A DNA stretch of 64,000 nucleotides from Siphonodentalium dalli (GCA_032622095.1 CP136068.1:130147989-130211988), one strand, 5' to 3'. Counted from the stretch's first letter, positions 24,012-33,066 are shown. The notes: generated by a model not told the origin, from the letters alone. Numbers and translations: made by a program.

Positions 24012-24213
24012 TGGACATTTTATCAGTTTATCACGTGATCACTAAATGTGGAAATCGGGTATCCACCGATGCCTGCAATTTATTATTTATAATAATTGGA
24101 CTCATTGATCTCACGTAAATAATACTCTTAGTTGTTCCAATAAAATAGTTATCAAATTCGATCACCAATAGATTTGACTGTGGAATATAATGACCTTTAA
24201 CTTATTTATCGAT
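24012..24213. repeat. Internal direct repeat R1, inner copy (left arm)
   Basis: Nearly identical to 22,868-23,069, with scattered substitutions. It lies just downstream of a block mirrored at about 29,060-29,340. Confidence 0.7.
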
Positions 24214-24611
24214 CTATGTTAGAACATGGTCTTAACAAAAAACTTGACCATAACAAAAATTACCTTACATTTATGCATGAATCTAATTAGACCATACGTA
24301 AATATTGTCAGCTTATCGTCTGATGAGCAAATCCGATGTTTATCAAAAATAGTACAACTTCCAGTTGGTAATTACTCTTACGAATGAAGAGCGTTGAACA
24401 TATACGAAATTACTACACGAATGAACTGAAATTTATATTTTCACATCTTACCAACAACAGATACAGACATAGTCATAGTGTTATACTATCTTACATGTAC
24501 CCATGCTATGACATCATTCGAAGGGGCAATACACTCAAGGAGTTAAAGTGACACGAAACAAGGGACGTGATGTAATATTGGTGTTTGAATCTTAAAGGAA
24601 CACAAGACACT

Positions 24612-24890
24612 CTAAAGGGACACTCATTATGAATGAATGTTAACAATACAAGCGCACGAATGAAGAGCGTTGAACATATACAAAATTACTACACGAATGA
24701 ATTGAACCTTGAAATTTATATTTCACATCTTACCAACAACAGATACAGGCATTATCATAGGGTTATACTGTCTTGCATATACACACGCTATGACATCATT
24801 AAAGGCGGACAATCCACTCACGGTGTGACAACAGATACAGACATAGGCATAGGGTTATACAGTCTTCTATGTACCATTGCTATGACATAA
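24612..24890. repeat. Internal direct repeat R2, inner copy (left arm)
   Basis: Nearly identical to 23,070-23,350. A diverged partial third copy precedes it at about 24,375-24,540. The paired GTGACACGAAACAAGGGACG and GTGACACGCGGTAAGGGACG words near 24,549 and 24,930 continue the duplication. Confidence 0.7.
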
Positions 24891-25022
24891 TTAAAGGGGG
24901 ATAATACACGCACGGTGTGGAATGTTAAAGTGACACGCGGTAAGGGACGTGATGTAATATTGGTGAAACCCCCTCCCCACTTATAGATATATAACGAAGA
25001 CGAGAATAACATGTTGATGAAG

Positions 25023-25028
25023 TTTATT
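25023..25028 (-). terminator. Poly(A) signal for the left-arm cassette
   Basis: TTTATT on the plus strand is AATAAA on the minus strand, six bases beyond the stop of the C2H2 gene (25,034). The right arm has the identical arrangement at 28,034-28,039. Confidence 0.6.
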
Positions 25029-25033
25029 GAAAT

Positions 25034-25603
25034 TTAATCATTGTCTGAATCTTCGACCGTTAGATTTACTTCTAAGAGTTTCTTGAATTTTCTCATCGCT
25101 TCATCTGCAGCCCATTCATTATTATATCCGTGTTTGGTCAGTTTGACCATTTTCTTCATGATCATGGTATGTATGCGTGATGTTTTCAATCGATACTGGT
25201 ATTCTATTAATCGTCTATAACTTTTGAGAAACAGAGATAACTCTGTGTCGATGGTATCCTCTTTTCCCGACATGCTCTCATCTCCCGAAATGCTCTCTTC
25301 TTCTTTCACATCAGTGGTGACGCGTTTCATCATACTTTTGAATGTGTCCATCTCGTTGACACATCGCGCAGCTTTCTTAAGACCGAATACCGTTCTACTA
25401 CCGACGACATTACCATCTTCTGAATCTGATAGCGTTCCCCGTTCATCTTCATCTGAATCTAGAACCGCTTCGTCAGATTCATCGGTATCTTCTCCGAAGA
25501 GAGTTGGTTTTGTCTCGGACATAACTCCGTGTTTAATCTGTTTATGTCTTTGTAGATTGTAGTTCGTCGATAAAATAATGCCACATAAATCACACCCGTG
25601 CAT
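25034..25603 (-). CDS. C2H2 zinc-finger/acidic protein, left-arm copy
   Basis: A 189-residue protein. Residues 4-25 form one C2H2 finger (C4, C7, H20, H25; spacing CX2C-X12-HX4H). Residues about 33-65 are very acidic (DTDESDEAVLDSDEDE) and a second acidic patch lies near 105-120. The C-terminal 70 residues are basic and helical-looking, ending EDSDND. The product is likely a small nucleic-acid-binding or regulatory protein of the element; this is inference. The start ATG lies 28 bases downstream of a TATAAGAG motif and overlaps the preceding small ORF by 14 bases. It differs from the right-arm copy at two adjacent residues (TELSLF versus TEFALF). I do not know a named family. Confidence 0.7.
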   Translation of the reverse strand: MHGCDLCGIILSTNYNLQRHKQIKHGVMSETKPTLFGEDTDESDEAVLDSDEDERGTLSDSEDGNVVGSRTVFGLKKAARCVNEMDTFKSMMKRVTTDVKEEESISGDESMSGKEDTIDTELSLFLKSYRRLIEYQYRLKTSRIHTMIMKKMVKLTKHGYNNEWAADEAMRKFKKLLEVNLTVEDSDND

Positions 25604-25784
25604 TATCGCGAATTATTGGAAGAACCATCACTCTTATAAGTAGCGATAAAAAGAGAGAATAAGGTGTGGTATACAACCGTCGCGCTAAGAGTACGGTCGT
25701 CCCGGGGCTAGGGTATAGATATTTGACCGCCGGTGATTCAATTAATGCCAATTTATCAGTATGGTACTCTATGTATTCATTCAT
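25590..25784 (-). CDS. Small ORF between the cassette genes, left-arm copy
   Basis: 64 codons starting seven bases after the stop of the 107-residue gene and overlapping the C2H2 gene start by 14 bases. Its sequence is identical in both arms, with a hydrophobic segment (YSLFLSLLIRVMVLPI) that might span a membrane. It may be a real gene, or the frame may merely overlie the C2H2 gene's promoter, since the TATAAGAG motif lies inside it. Confidence 0.35.
   Translation of the reverse strand: MNEYIEYHTDKLALIESPAVKYLYPSPGTTVLLARRLYTTPYSLFLSLLIRVMVLPIIRDNARV
25631..25638 (-). promoter_or_regulatory. TATAAGAG promoter-like motif for the C2H2 gene (left arm)
   Basis: Plus-strand CTCTTATA is TATAAGAG on the coding strand, 28 bases before the ATG at 25,603. 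The same octamer precedes the 107-residue gene and both genes in the right arm, so it is probably the element's TATA box. Confidence 0.5.
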
Positions 25785-25791
25785 GATTTGG

Positions 25792-26115
25792 CTAATCGTA
25801 TGACACTGGTCTTTTCATTTTCTTCTTATTATTAGACAAACCTCCAACAGACACTCTCTTGTTGGTTTGTTTGGACGCTTTACGTGTGTTTGTCAACTTA
25901 TTTGCTGCAACTTCGGCCTTAGCCATTTCAATCGCTTGAGCGATGGGTGTCACCACGTTAATATGTGGTTTTAGAACGTCTTCTTCACTATCACTATTTT
26001 TAGTTCTGTCAATAAAGTATCGACCCTGATTATCTGGGATTAACTTCCCATCAACCATATCTCTGAAATGTTTTCTCCACATTTCAAGATCTGCTGGAAT
26101 ATACGGGATCGACAT
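25792..26115 (-). CDS. 107-residue basic protein, left-arm copy
   Basis: The N-terminal third has an aromatic/basic pattern (PYIP, W13, KHFRDM, GRYFI). A short acidic patch follows (SDSEEDV), then a helical stretch (VTPIAQAIEMAKAEVAAN) and a Lys/Arg-rich tail (KKKMKRP). The tail suggests nucleic-acid binding or nuclear localisation. I associate the HF-D-M and TP-AQAIE-A patterns with small accessory proteins of Polinton-type elements, but cannot confirm that without a search. The start is the first ATG, 67 bases after TATAAGAG. It differs from the right-arm copy at one residue (SVGGL versus SVRGL). Confidence 0.7.
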   Translation of the reverse strand: MSIPYIPADLEMWRKHFRDMVDGKLIPDNQGRYFIDRTKNSDSEEDVLKPHINVVTPIAQAIEMAKAEVAANKLTNTRKASKQTNKRVSVGGLSNNKKKMKRPVSYD

Positions 26116-26181
26116 GTTTCTTCAAAATGTAGTGTACAAGTCACTCTTTTTTTCTGCATTTTATTTTAGAAAGTTTATCGC

Positions 26182-26189
26182 CTCTTATA
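26182..26189 (-). promoter_or_regulatory. TATAAGAG promoter-like motif for the 107-residue gene (left arm)
   Basis: CTCTTATA on the plus strand, 67 bases upstream of the ATG at 26,115, inside TTTTTATAAGAGGCGATAAA on the coding strand. It mirrors 26,873-26,880. Confidence 0.5.
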
Positions 26190-26435
26190 AAAATCGATTA
26201 TTGGCCATGAATGCCAAATGCACCATGATAGTTATCGATGTCAATAATGCGTTTCGTTGAGATCTTGATTGAGTATGCACCAATCAATTAACAATGACAC
26301 AGAATATCACACAAAGTATATTCAAGGGGGTGAGAAAAAGAGCAAATGAGTAAAAAAATGAGCAAATGAGCAAATAAATGAGCAAATGAGCAAATAAATG
26401 AGCAAATGAGTAAAAAAATGATCAAAACTTCCAAA

Positions 26436-26452
26436 CAGTAAAATACCTCAAT

Positions 26453-26505
<53 letters not shown>

Positions 26506-26625
26506 GGGGGTATTATTTTTGAAATGTTTGAATTTTTTTGAAATTTTTGAATTTTTTGAAATTTTTGAAATTTTTGAAATTTTTGAAATTTTTGAAATTT
26601 TTGAAATTTTTGAAGTTTTGGAAAT
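26436..26625. repeat. Central loop of the palindrome: GCC array and GAAATTTTT array
   Basis: The only non-symmetrical part. It holds about 17 GCC triplets (26,453-26,505) followed by about ten GAAATTTTT-type units (26,519-26,625). The latter resemble the subterminal TTTTGAAATTTTTT words at the element's ends (about 30,975-31,090). The GCC run will form strong hairpins. The alanine-rich frame over it is an artefact. Confidence 0.8.
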
Positions 26626-26872
26626 TTTGGAAGTTTTGATCATTTTTTTTACTCATTTGCTCATTTATTTGCTCATTTGCTCATTTATTTGCTCATTTGC
26701 TCATTTTTTTACTCATTTGCTCTTTTTCTCACCCCCTTGAATATACTTTGTGTGATATTCTGTGTCATTGTTAATTGATTGGTGCATACTCAATCAAGAT
26801 CTCAACGAAACGCATTATTGACATCGATAACTATCATGGTGCATTTGGCATTCATGGCCAATAATCGATTTT

Positions 26873-26880
26873 TATAAGAG
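26873..26880 (+). promoter_or_regulatory. TATAAGAG promoter-like motif for the 107-residue gene (right arm)
   Basis: TATAAGAG lies 67 bases before the ATG at 26,947. The same octamer lies 28 bases before the C2H2 gene ATG. Confidence 0.5.
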
Positions 26881-26946
26881 GCGATAAACTTTCTAAAATA
26901 AGATGCAGAAAAAAAGAGTGACTTGTACACTACATTTTGAAGAAAC

Positions 26947-27270
26947 ATGTCGATCCCGTATATTCCAGCAGATCTTGAAATGTGGAGAAAACATTTCAGA
27001 GATATGGTTGATGGGAAGTTAATCCCAGATAATCAGGGTCGATACTTTATTGACAGAACTAAAAATAGTGATAGTGAAGAAGACGTTCTAAAACCACATA
27101 TTAACGTGGTGACACCCATCGCTCAAGCGATTGAAATGGCTAAGGCCGAAGTTGCAGCAAATAAGTTGACAAACACACGTAAAGCGTCCAAACAAACCAA
27201 CAAGAGAGTGTCTGTTAGAGGTTTGTCTAATAATAAGAAGAAAATGAAAAGACCAGTGTCATACGATTAG
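26947..27270 (+). CDS. 107-residue basic protein, right-arm copy
   Basis: Twin of 25,792-26,115, with one residue changed (SVRGL for SVGGL). Same length, start and downstream spacing. Both copies remain intact, which implies recent duplication, homogenisation or selection. The basic tail (KKKMKRP) and mixed N-terminal domain suggest a nucleic-acid-associated accessory protein; function unknown. Confidence 0.7.
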   Translation: MSIPYIPADLEMWRKHFRDMVDGKLIPDNQGRYFIDRTKNSDSEEDVLKPHINVVTPIAQAIEMAKAEVAANKLTNTRKASKQTNKRVSVRGLSNNKKKMKRPVSYD

Positions 27271-27277
27271 CCAAATC

Positions 27278-27472
27278 ATGAATGAATACATAGAGTACCA
27301 TACTGATAAATTGGCATTAATTGAATCACCGGCGGTCAAATATCTATACCCTAGCCCCGGGACGACCGTACTCTTAGCGCGACGGTTGTATACCACACCT
27401 TATTCTCTCTTTTTATCGCTACTTATAAGAGTGATGGTTCTTCCAATAATTCGCGATAATGCACGGGTGTGA
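27278..27472 (+). CDS. Small ORF between the cassette genes, right-arm copy
   Basis: Identical in sequence to 25,590-25,784. It starts seven bases after the 107-residue gene and overlaps the C2H2 gene by 14 bases. It holds a hydrophobic segment in its second half. It may be non-coding promoter sequence for the C2H2 gene. Confidence 0.35.
   Translation: MNEYIEYHTDKLALIESPAVKYLYPSPGTTVLLARRLYTTPYSLFLSLLIRVMVLPIIRDNARV
27424..27431 (+). promoter_or_regulatory. TATAAGAG promoter-like motif for the C2H2 gene (right arm)
   Basis: TATAAGAG lies 28 bases upstream of the ATG at 27,459, within ACTTATAAGAGTGATGG. Confidence 0.5.
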
Positions 27473-28028
27473 TTTATGTGGCATTATTTTATCGACGAAC
27501 TACAATCTACAAAGACATAAACAGATTAAACACGGAGTTATGTCCGAGACAAAACCAACTCTCTTCGGAGAAGATACCGATGAATCTGACGAAGCGGTTC
27601 TAGATTCAGATGAAGATGAACGGGGAACGCTATCAGATTCAGAAGATGGTAATGTCGTCGGTAGTAGAACGGTATTCGGTCTTAAGAAAGCTGCGCGATG
27701 TGTCAACGAGATGGACACATTCAAAAGTATGATGAAACGCGTCACCACTGATGTGAAAGAAGAAGAGAGCATTTCGGGAGATGAGAGCATGTCGGGAAAA
27801 GAGGATACCATCGACACAGAGTTTGCTCTGTTTCTCAAAAGTTATAGACGATTAATAGAATACCAGTATCGATTGAAAACATCACGCATACATACCATGA
27901 TCATGAAGAAAATGGTCAAACTGACCAAACACGGATATAATAATGAATGGGCTGCAGATGAAGCGATGAGAAAATTCAAGAAACTCTTAGAAGTAAATCT
28001 AACGGTCGAAGATTCAGACAATGATTAA
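27459..28028 (+). CDS. C2H2 zinc-finger/acidic protein, right-arm copy
   Basis: Twin of 25,034-25,603, 189 residues, with the finger at C4, C7, H20 and H25 followed by acidic then basic regions. The two residues that differ (TEFALF for TELSLF) come from two nearby base changes around 27,820-27,826. The reading frame is intact and an AATAAA follows the stop at once. It is likely a DNA- or RNA-binding accessory or regulator of the element. Confidence 0.7.
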   Translation: MHGCDLCGIILSTNYNLQRHKQIKHGVMSETKPTLFGEDTDESDEAVLDSDEDERGTLSDSEDGNVVGSRTVFGLKKAARCVNEMDTFKSMMKRVTTDVKEEESISGDESMSGKEDTIDTEFALFLKSYRRLIEYQYRLKTSRIHTMIMKKMVKLTKHGYNNEWAADEAMRKFKKLLEVNLTVEDSDND

Positions 28029-28033
28029 ATTTC

Positions 28034-28039
28034 AATAAA
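28034..28039 (+). terminator. Poly(A) signal for the right-arm cassette
   Basis: AATAAA begins six bases after the TAA of the C2H2 gene, inside TTCAATAAACTTC. The tight spacing is virus- or transposon-like. Confidence 0.6.
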
Positions 28040-29434
28040 CTTCATCAACATGTTATTCTCGTCTTCGTTATATATCTATAAGTGGGGAGGGGGTTTCACC
28101 AATATTACATCACGTCCCTTACCGCGTGTCACTTTAACATTCCACACCGTGCGTGTATTATCCCCCTTTAATTATGTCATAGCAATGGTACATAGAAGAC
28201 TGTATAACCCTATGCCTATGTCTGTATCTGTTGTCACACCGTGAGTGGATTGTCCGCCTTTAATGATGTCATAGCGTGTGTATATGCAAGACAGTATAAC
28301 CCTATGATAATGCCTGTATCTGTTGTTGGTAAGATGTGAAATATAAATTTCAAGGTTCAATTCATTCGTGTAGTAATTTTGTATATGTTCAACGCTCTTC
28401 ATTCGTGCGCTTGTATTGTTAACATTCATTCATAATGAGTGTCCCTTTAGAGTGTCTTGTGTTCCTTTAAGATTCAAACACCAATATTACATCACGTCCC
28501 TTGTTTCGTGTCACTTTAACTCCTTGAGTGTATTGCCCCTTCGAATGATGTCATAGCATGGGTACATGTAAGATAGTATAACACTTTGACTATGTCTGTA
28601 TCTGTTGTTGGTAAGATGTGAAAATATAAATTTCAGTTCATTCGTGTAGTAATTTCGTATATGTTCAACGCTCTTCATTCGTAAGAGTAATTACCAACTG
28701 GAAGTTGTACTATTTTTGATAAACATCGGATTTGCTCATCAGACGATAAGCTGACAATATTTACGTATGGTCTAATTAGATTCATGCATAAATGTAAGGT
28801 AATTTTTGTTATGGTCAAGTTTTTTGTTAAGACCATGTTCTAACATAGATCGATAAATAAGTTAAAGGTCATTATATTCCACAGTCAAATCTATTGGTGA
28901 TCGAATTTGATAACTATTTTATTGGAACAACTAAGAGTATTATTTACGTGAGATCAATGAGTCCAATTATTATAAATAATAAATTGCAGGCATCGGTGGA
29001 TACCCGATTACCACATTTAGTGATCACGTGATAAACTGATAAAATGTCCAAGTGACGTACTATAATGAGCAAAAAAAATGAGTTGACCTTCGGCTTCGTC
29101 CCGATTGGGTACTGAGCTGACACCGGGGATAAATTGACCAATGACTGCTATTGTATCCTTTTGACAGATATGCGTGCGCAGACTCGTTTGATGTTCGCTA
29201 TCGCATTACTATGTTTTAATAGCCGAGACTTCACTTCTCGTCTGACTCTCTTACCGACAAGACCTGTCTACACAGTACTTCTCCGGCAGACTATTCATCC
29301 ACTGATAGGCCTACATACAGGTATGCCCTAAATAATGGACTGCTTAACCACAGCAGAATTATAGGTAACTTTTCTTTTCTAAACATCGAACTTGTCTGAA
29401 CCTATCAATTGATACAATAACAGTGATATAATGT

Positions 29435-29647
29435 TACATCTCATTTTTTTGCTCATTTGCTCATTTTTTTGCTCATTTGCTCATTTTTATTGCTCATTTG
29501 CTCATTTTTTTGCTCATTTGCTCATTTTTTTGCTCATTTGCTCATTTTTATTGCTCATTTACTCATTTTCTTGCTCATTTGCTCATTTTCTTGCTCATTT
29601 GCTCATTTTTTTGCTCATTTGCTCATTTTTTTGCTCATTTGCTCATT
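29435..29647. repeat. TGAGCAAA tandem tract (right arm, outer)
   Basis: Mirror copy of 23,394-23,621, here reading TTTGCTCATTTTTTTGCTCA. Unit number differs slightly between arms, as expected of a fast-evolving tandem repeat. Confidence 0.85.
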
Positions 29648-31175
29648 GATTGGTGCATACTCAAGAGTCATAGACCTAACATCCAATGTACGTTAATGGT
29701 GTCATAGCGTGGGTACATAGAAGACTGTATAACACTATGCCTATGTCCGTATCTGTTGTCACACCGTGAGTGGATTGTCCACCTTTAATGATGTCATAGC
29801 GTGTGTACATGCAAGACAGTATAATACTATGATTATGTCTGTAGCTGTTGTTGGTAAGATGTGAAATATAAATTTCAAGGTTCAATTCATTCGTGTAGTA
29901 ATTTCGTATATGTTCAACGCTCTTCATTCGTGCGCTTGTATTGTTAACATTCATTCATAATGAGTGTCCCTTTAGATCGATAAATAAGTTAAAGGTCATT
30001 ACATTCCACAGTCAAATCTATTGGTGATCGAATTTGATAACTATTTTATTGGAACAACTAAGAGTATTATTCACGTGAGATCAATGAGTCCAATTATTAT
30101 AAATAATATATTGCAGGCATCGGTGGATACCCGATTGCCACATTTAGTGATCACGTGATAAACTGATAAAATGTCCAAAGCGTAAGTATGAATGTGGGGC
30201 GATAAGTGGTTATTACGTAATGTTGTTATAACAATGACACCGAATCAATTTCTATTATTGAGTGTCTCACGACCTGAACGTATTATGTATGCATGTTTTG
30301 GATAACTAATTATCGTGTTAATGCTAACAATGACACAGTTTATCAACCTTAATTGATACTAACCCGTTAAACAACTAATACTGCTCAGACATTAAATCGA
30401 TATGTTTTCTGAATGGCATATAACTGTGAACGGGAATATAATAGGATTCATTTGGTAAAGCAAGGTGTGAAAGACACATTGTTACCCACAATGTCGTGTG
30501 TGATTACGTGTACATAATATGTTCCATCGAATATGACAATTCATTCTGGGGGGTTGTCCGCTCGTGATTCAAGATAGTACATCTCAATACTTCCAATAAT
30601 CCACGATAATACACACCTGTCATATACTCAATAACTTCATCTGGGATAGAGAAGTTAAGAATAAACGCTCTTTATTATTTATGTAAGAGTAATGGTGTCT
30701 ATTTTCAGGTATGACAATTATATATGTATGAACTGCGTCCGATAAACACTGGAATGTATGCATTCATACCGATGGTCACAATGTCCAATAAAGCTATTTC
30801 TAAACATCGATTAATAATTTCATGAAAAATATTTGAACAAAAAAAATAACGAAAGATATTACACGCAAATAATTTAACATTCGACATTTTTTAATATCGA
30901 GATTATCAGAAACCGAAAACTCGTTATAAATTTTTTATTTAAACTTTTTTTTTAGAGAAATAATTTTGGGGGGTTTTGAAATTTTTTCTTTTTTTGAAAT
31001 TTGGGGATTTTGAAATTTTTTGGTTTTGGGATTTTGAAATTTTTTGGAAAAATAAATTTTGGAAGTTTTGAATTTTTTTTGGGGTTTTGATATTTTGGGA
31101 ATATTTTAGTACAACCAATTTTAGACCCACAAATTCTATTTTTAGATGTGGGGGTAACGAGACGGCTATTCTTCT

Positions 31176-31181
31176 TTCCAG
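31176..31181. repeat. Target-site duplication, right copy (TTCCAG)
   Basis: Exact copy of 21,865-21,870. Removing the element and one copy rejoins the LINE reading ...GGCTGGAATTAAAATC... on the minus strand. Confidence 0.85.
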
Positions 31182-31620
31182 CCACTCTAGGAGGGTTATA
31201 GCCGATTTGTTTTTCAAAAGTTTTATCCGAGCAACATCTGGTCAGTGATACCTAACCATGTTGTCGAGTATGTTACCACGAACACAAGGGGAATCAACAA
31301 AGTCGGGGCTGCTAGTCACGAGCAAGTCGAGAATAGATCAGGAGTGTTCAGTAAAATGCGTTTTTATCTTCGACCAATTGGGTCAGACCATATTCGGTAC
31401 ATATGCCGTTTTTTTTACATTACCATTGTGTACATAGTTTTCATTGAAATCTCCTTGATTTAGCCGGTTTCTTGGGGGCATAGTAATGAATTGAAACCTT
31501 CGTCTCTCCACATTGTTTTTGTCGAATTGTTTTTGCAGATTACTCATATGTGACACCGGTTATATACCTATAAATTGTTTCGGCTGTGGTTGGATAAATT
31601 TACTCATATATCTCTGTGCA
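31182..31620 (-). pseudogene. CR1/Jockey-like LINE, endonuclease segment (part 1 of 3)
   Basis: On the minus strand this stretch encodes, with several stops, GDFNENYVH (the catalytic GDFN box of the apurinic-type endonuclease) and ILDLLVTSSPDFV, the usual end of that domain. It is the upstream continuation of the RT at 20,344-21,870, separated only by the palindrome. Its 5' end is lost near 31,620, where unrelated plus-strand LINE sequence begins. Confidence 0.7.
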
Positions 31621-31769
31621 CAAGCTGGACCAAGGGGAACCCAGTTCCAAGTTATAAAAAGGGCAATAAATCAGACCCAGCAAACACATAATTGCTTCCA
31701 TTATTACTGATCATATCAGCCAAGTATTAGAACAGATAATATAATCTTTGATCTTGGCGCAGACGCAAA

Positions 31770-33066
31770 AAATTCTAATTGCAGCAATTTTACAAAAATG
31801 TTCCAAAGACAATCGCCTCAGTATCTATATAACATGGTGAACCATCCCGGTGCAGAAAATATCCCTTTAGGAAAACCACACGAAGGCTCCCTCGTTCCGA
31901 TCGCTCTGCATACATGTGAAAAACATGCAGGGCCTACACATTCAAACTCGCACAGATATGGCTCTCGCTCTTGTAGGCACCCGTCCGATAAAGGAAATCA
32001 TCGACGATAGAACGCTTAGACTTTTTAGAGCCCTGTGCAACCTGGGAACAGAGAAAACGGTCAAACACGTTTTTGTATACAGGGTTCTGGATTACATACA
32101 TAATCAACCAGTCACCCACAATTGGATGCACAATTTATCACCGTTCTAGAAAATCGTCAACTTTTGGACTACTTGAAAGACTACGTTTTATCATCAAACT
32201 TTCCAAAACAGCTGGCATGGAAGCAAATCATTAACCACTCGCGGACCGTATTTGAATCTGCATGGCAGACCCGGGTTGGAAATGACCCCTCATTTAGTAG
32301 ATTTATATCTGTACACAACAATATTCGCATGTCAAATTTATGGACAGGCTGTCAAAAATATCCAGAAGAGAAATCAACATTTTAGTTGGTCGCTCAGCTG
32401 ATTTGGTCACCGTCTGATATTTGCGATGCAATTTGTTCAAAATGTCATCGTAGTTACACAAATATTGCAGAACATGTTATTTGCGACTGTTCCGTCTTAG
32501 AGGAGCATATAAATGCATTTTGGTTTACTTGCTTAGACCGCTTTGGCGTCGACCTGTTTCTAACACTAGAGAGCTTATTCAAAAAGGACAAGATCATACT
32601 TTTACTGGGAAAGATTCCCGACGTCATCAGAAATAAAATAGGAGTTGGCGTTGAATTGATATATTTTTTCATTCGTCATACTGGTCATCTTTGGAATATA
32701 TGGGTATCTGAGAGCTTAGTCTAGACAATAAGTAACCATTATGATTATCATCCAACAAATTTGTAACAGTGATCCCCTTCGTGAACGACATCTATAGCAG
32801 GTGTACGTGCATGTGCGCCTGCGTGCGCGTACATATATATATATATATATATATATATGCATGCACGTTGCAGGTATATGTATATCTGTGCATGTTCATG
32901 CAAGTGTATATATGTTTAGTGGGGTGCATTATACACTGACAATGGTGTATTTATGTCTATGTTCATGTTATTTTCTGTGTTTCATGTTATTGTATGTAAA
33001 TGTGTTGTTCCATATATATAGTTTCTACTCTTCATGTAATGGAGGTAATAAAGATATATATAAATG
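31770..33066 (+). pseudogene. LINE 3' fragment with C-terminal zinc-knuckle region
   Basis: Frames at 31,916-32,149, 32,122-32,385 and 32,386-32,724 read as one interrupted C-terminal domain. The order is RTDMALALVGTRPIKEIID, LFRALCNLG, HNWM, FPKQLAWKQII, FSRFISVHNNIR, then a knuckle CSKCHRSYTNIAEHVICDC and a final helical segment ending at 32,722. The pattern fits CR1/L2-type LINE tails. A stop separates 32,385 from 32,386. A TA microsatellite (about 32,829-32,858) and ATAATAAAGATATATATAAA at about 33,046 mark the 3' end. It is 5'-truncated. Confidence 0.65.

Larger units (their letters stand above)
21871..26435. repeat. Left arm of the palindrome
   Basis: Begins AGAAGAATAGCCGTCTCG. It then holds a subterminal A-rich zone of AATTTCAAAA words (about 21,950-22,100), two classes of internal direct repeats, a TGAGCAAA tandem tract (23,394-23,621), the gene cassette on the minus strand (25,034-26,115) and a second TGAGCAAA tract (26,333-26,420). 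It ends at TCAAAACTTCCAAA. The same order appears inverted in the right arm. Confidence 0.9.
21871..31175. mobile_element. Palindromic Polinton/Maverick-like element with twin gene cassettes
   Basis: The 9,305-bp insertion consists of two inverted arms (21,871-26,435 and 26,626-31,175; 4,565 and 4,550 bp) around a 190-bp loop. Its ends begin AGAAGAATAGCCG and it is flanked by TTCCAG duplications. The 5'-AG termini and 6-bp duplication are those described for Polintons. None of the expected Polinton genes (protein-primed DNA polymerase, retroviral-type integrase, ATPase, protease, capsid) is present. Each arm carries one cassette of two or three small genes reading away from the loop. The arms differ by only scattered substitutions, so the duplication is young or still homogenised. 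It interrupts a LINE between endonuclease and RT. The Polinton assignment is from ends and target duplication only. Confidence 0.75.
26626..31175. repeat. Right arm of the palindrome
   Basis: Reverse complement of 21,871-26,435, with scattered substitutions and a net 15-bp length difference. It ends GGCTATTCTTCT. It carries the second gene cassette on the plus strand, R1 and R2 repeats and TGAGCAAA tracts in mirror order. Confidence 0.9.

Noticed and set aside
26422-26740. ORFs with poly-Ala and KISKISK or EIFEIFE repeats over the loop
   Set aside because: Translations of GCC and GAAATTTTT arrays; absent from the symmetrical arms.
21871-31175. Simple assembly fold-back of one arm
   Set aside because: Target duplication outside both ends, an asymmetric loop and arm-specific substitutions argue against it. 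Not fully excluded without long reads.
21871-31175. Autonomous Polinton with polymerase and integrase
   Set aside because: No frame in either arm is long enough or carries the expected motifs.
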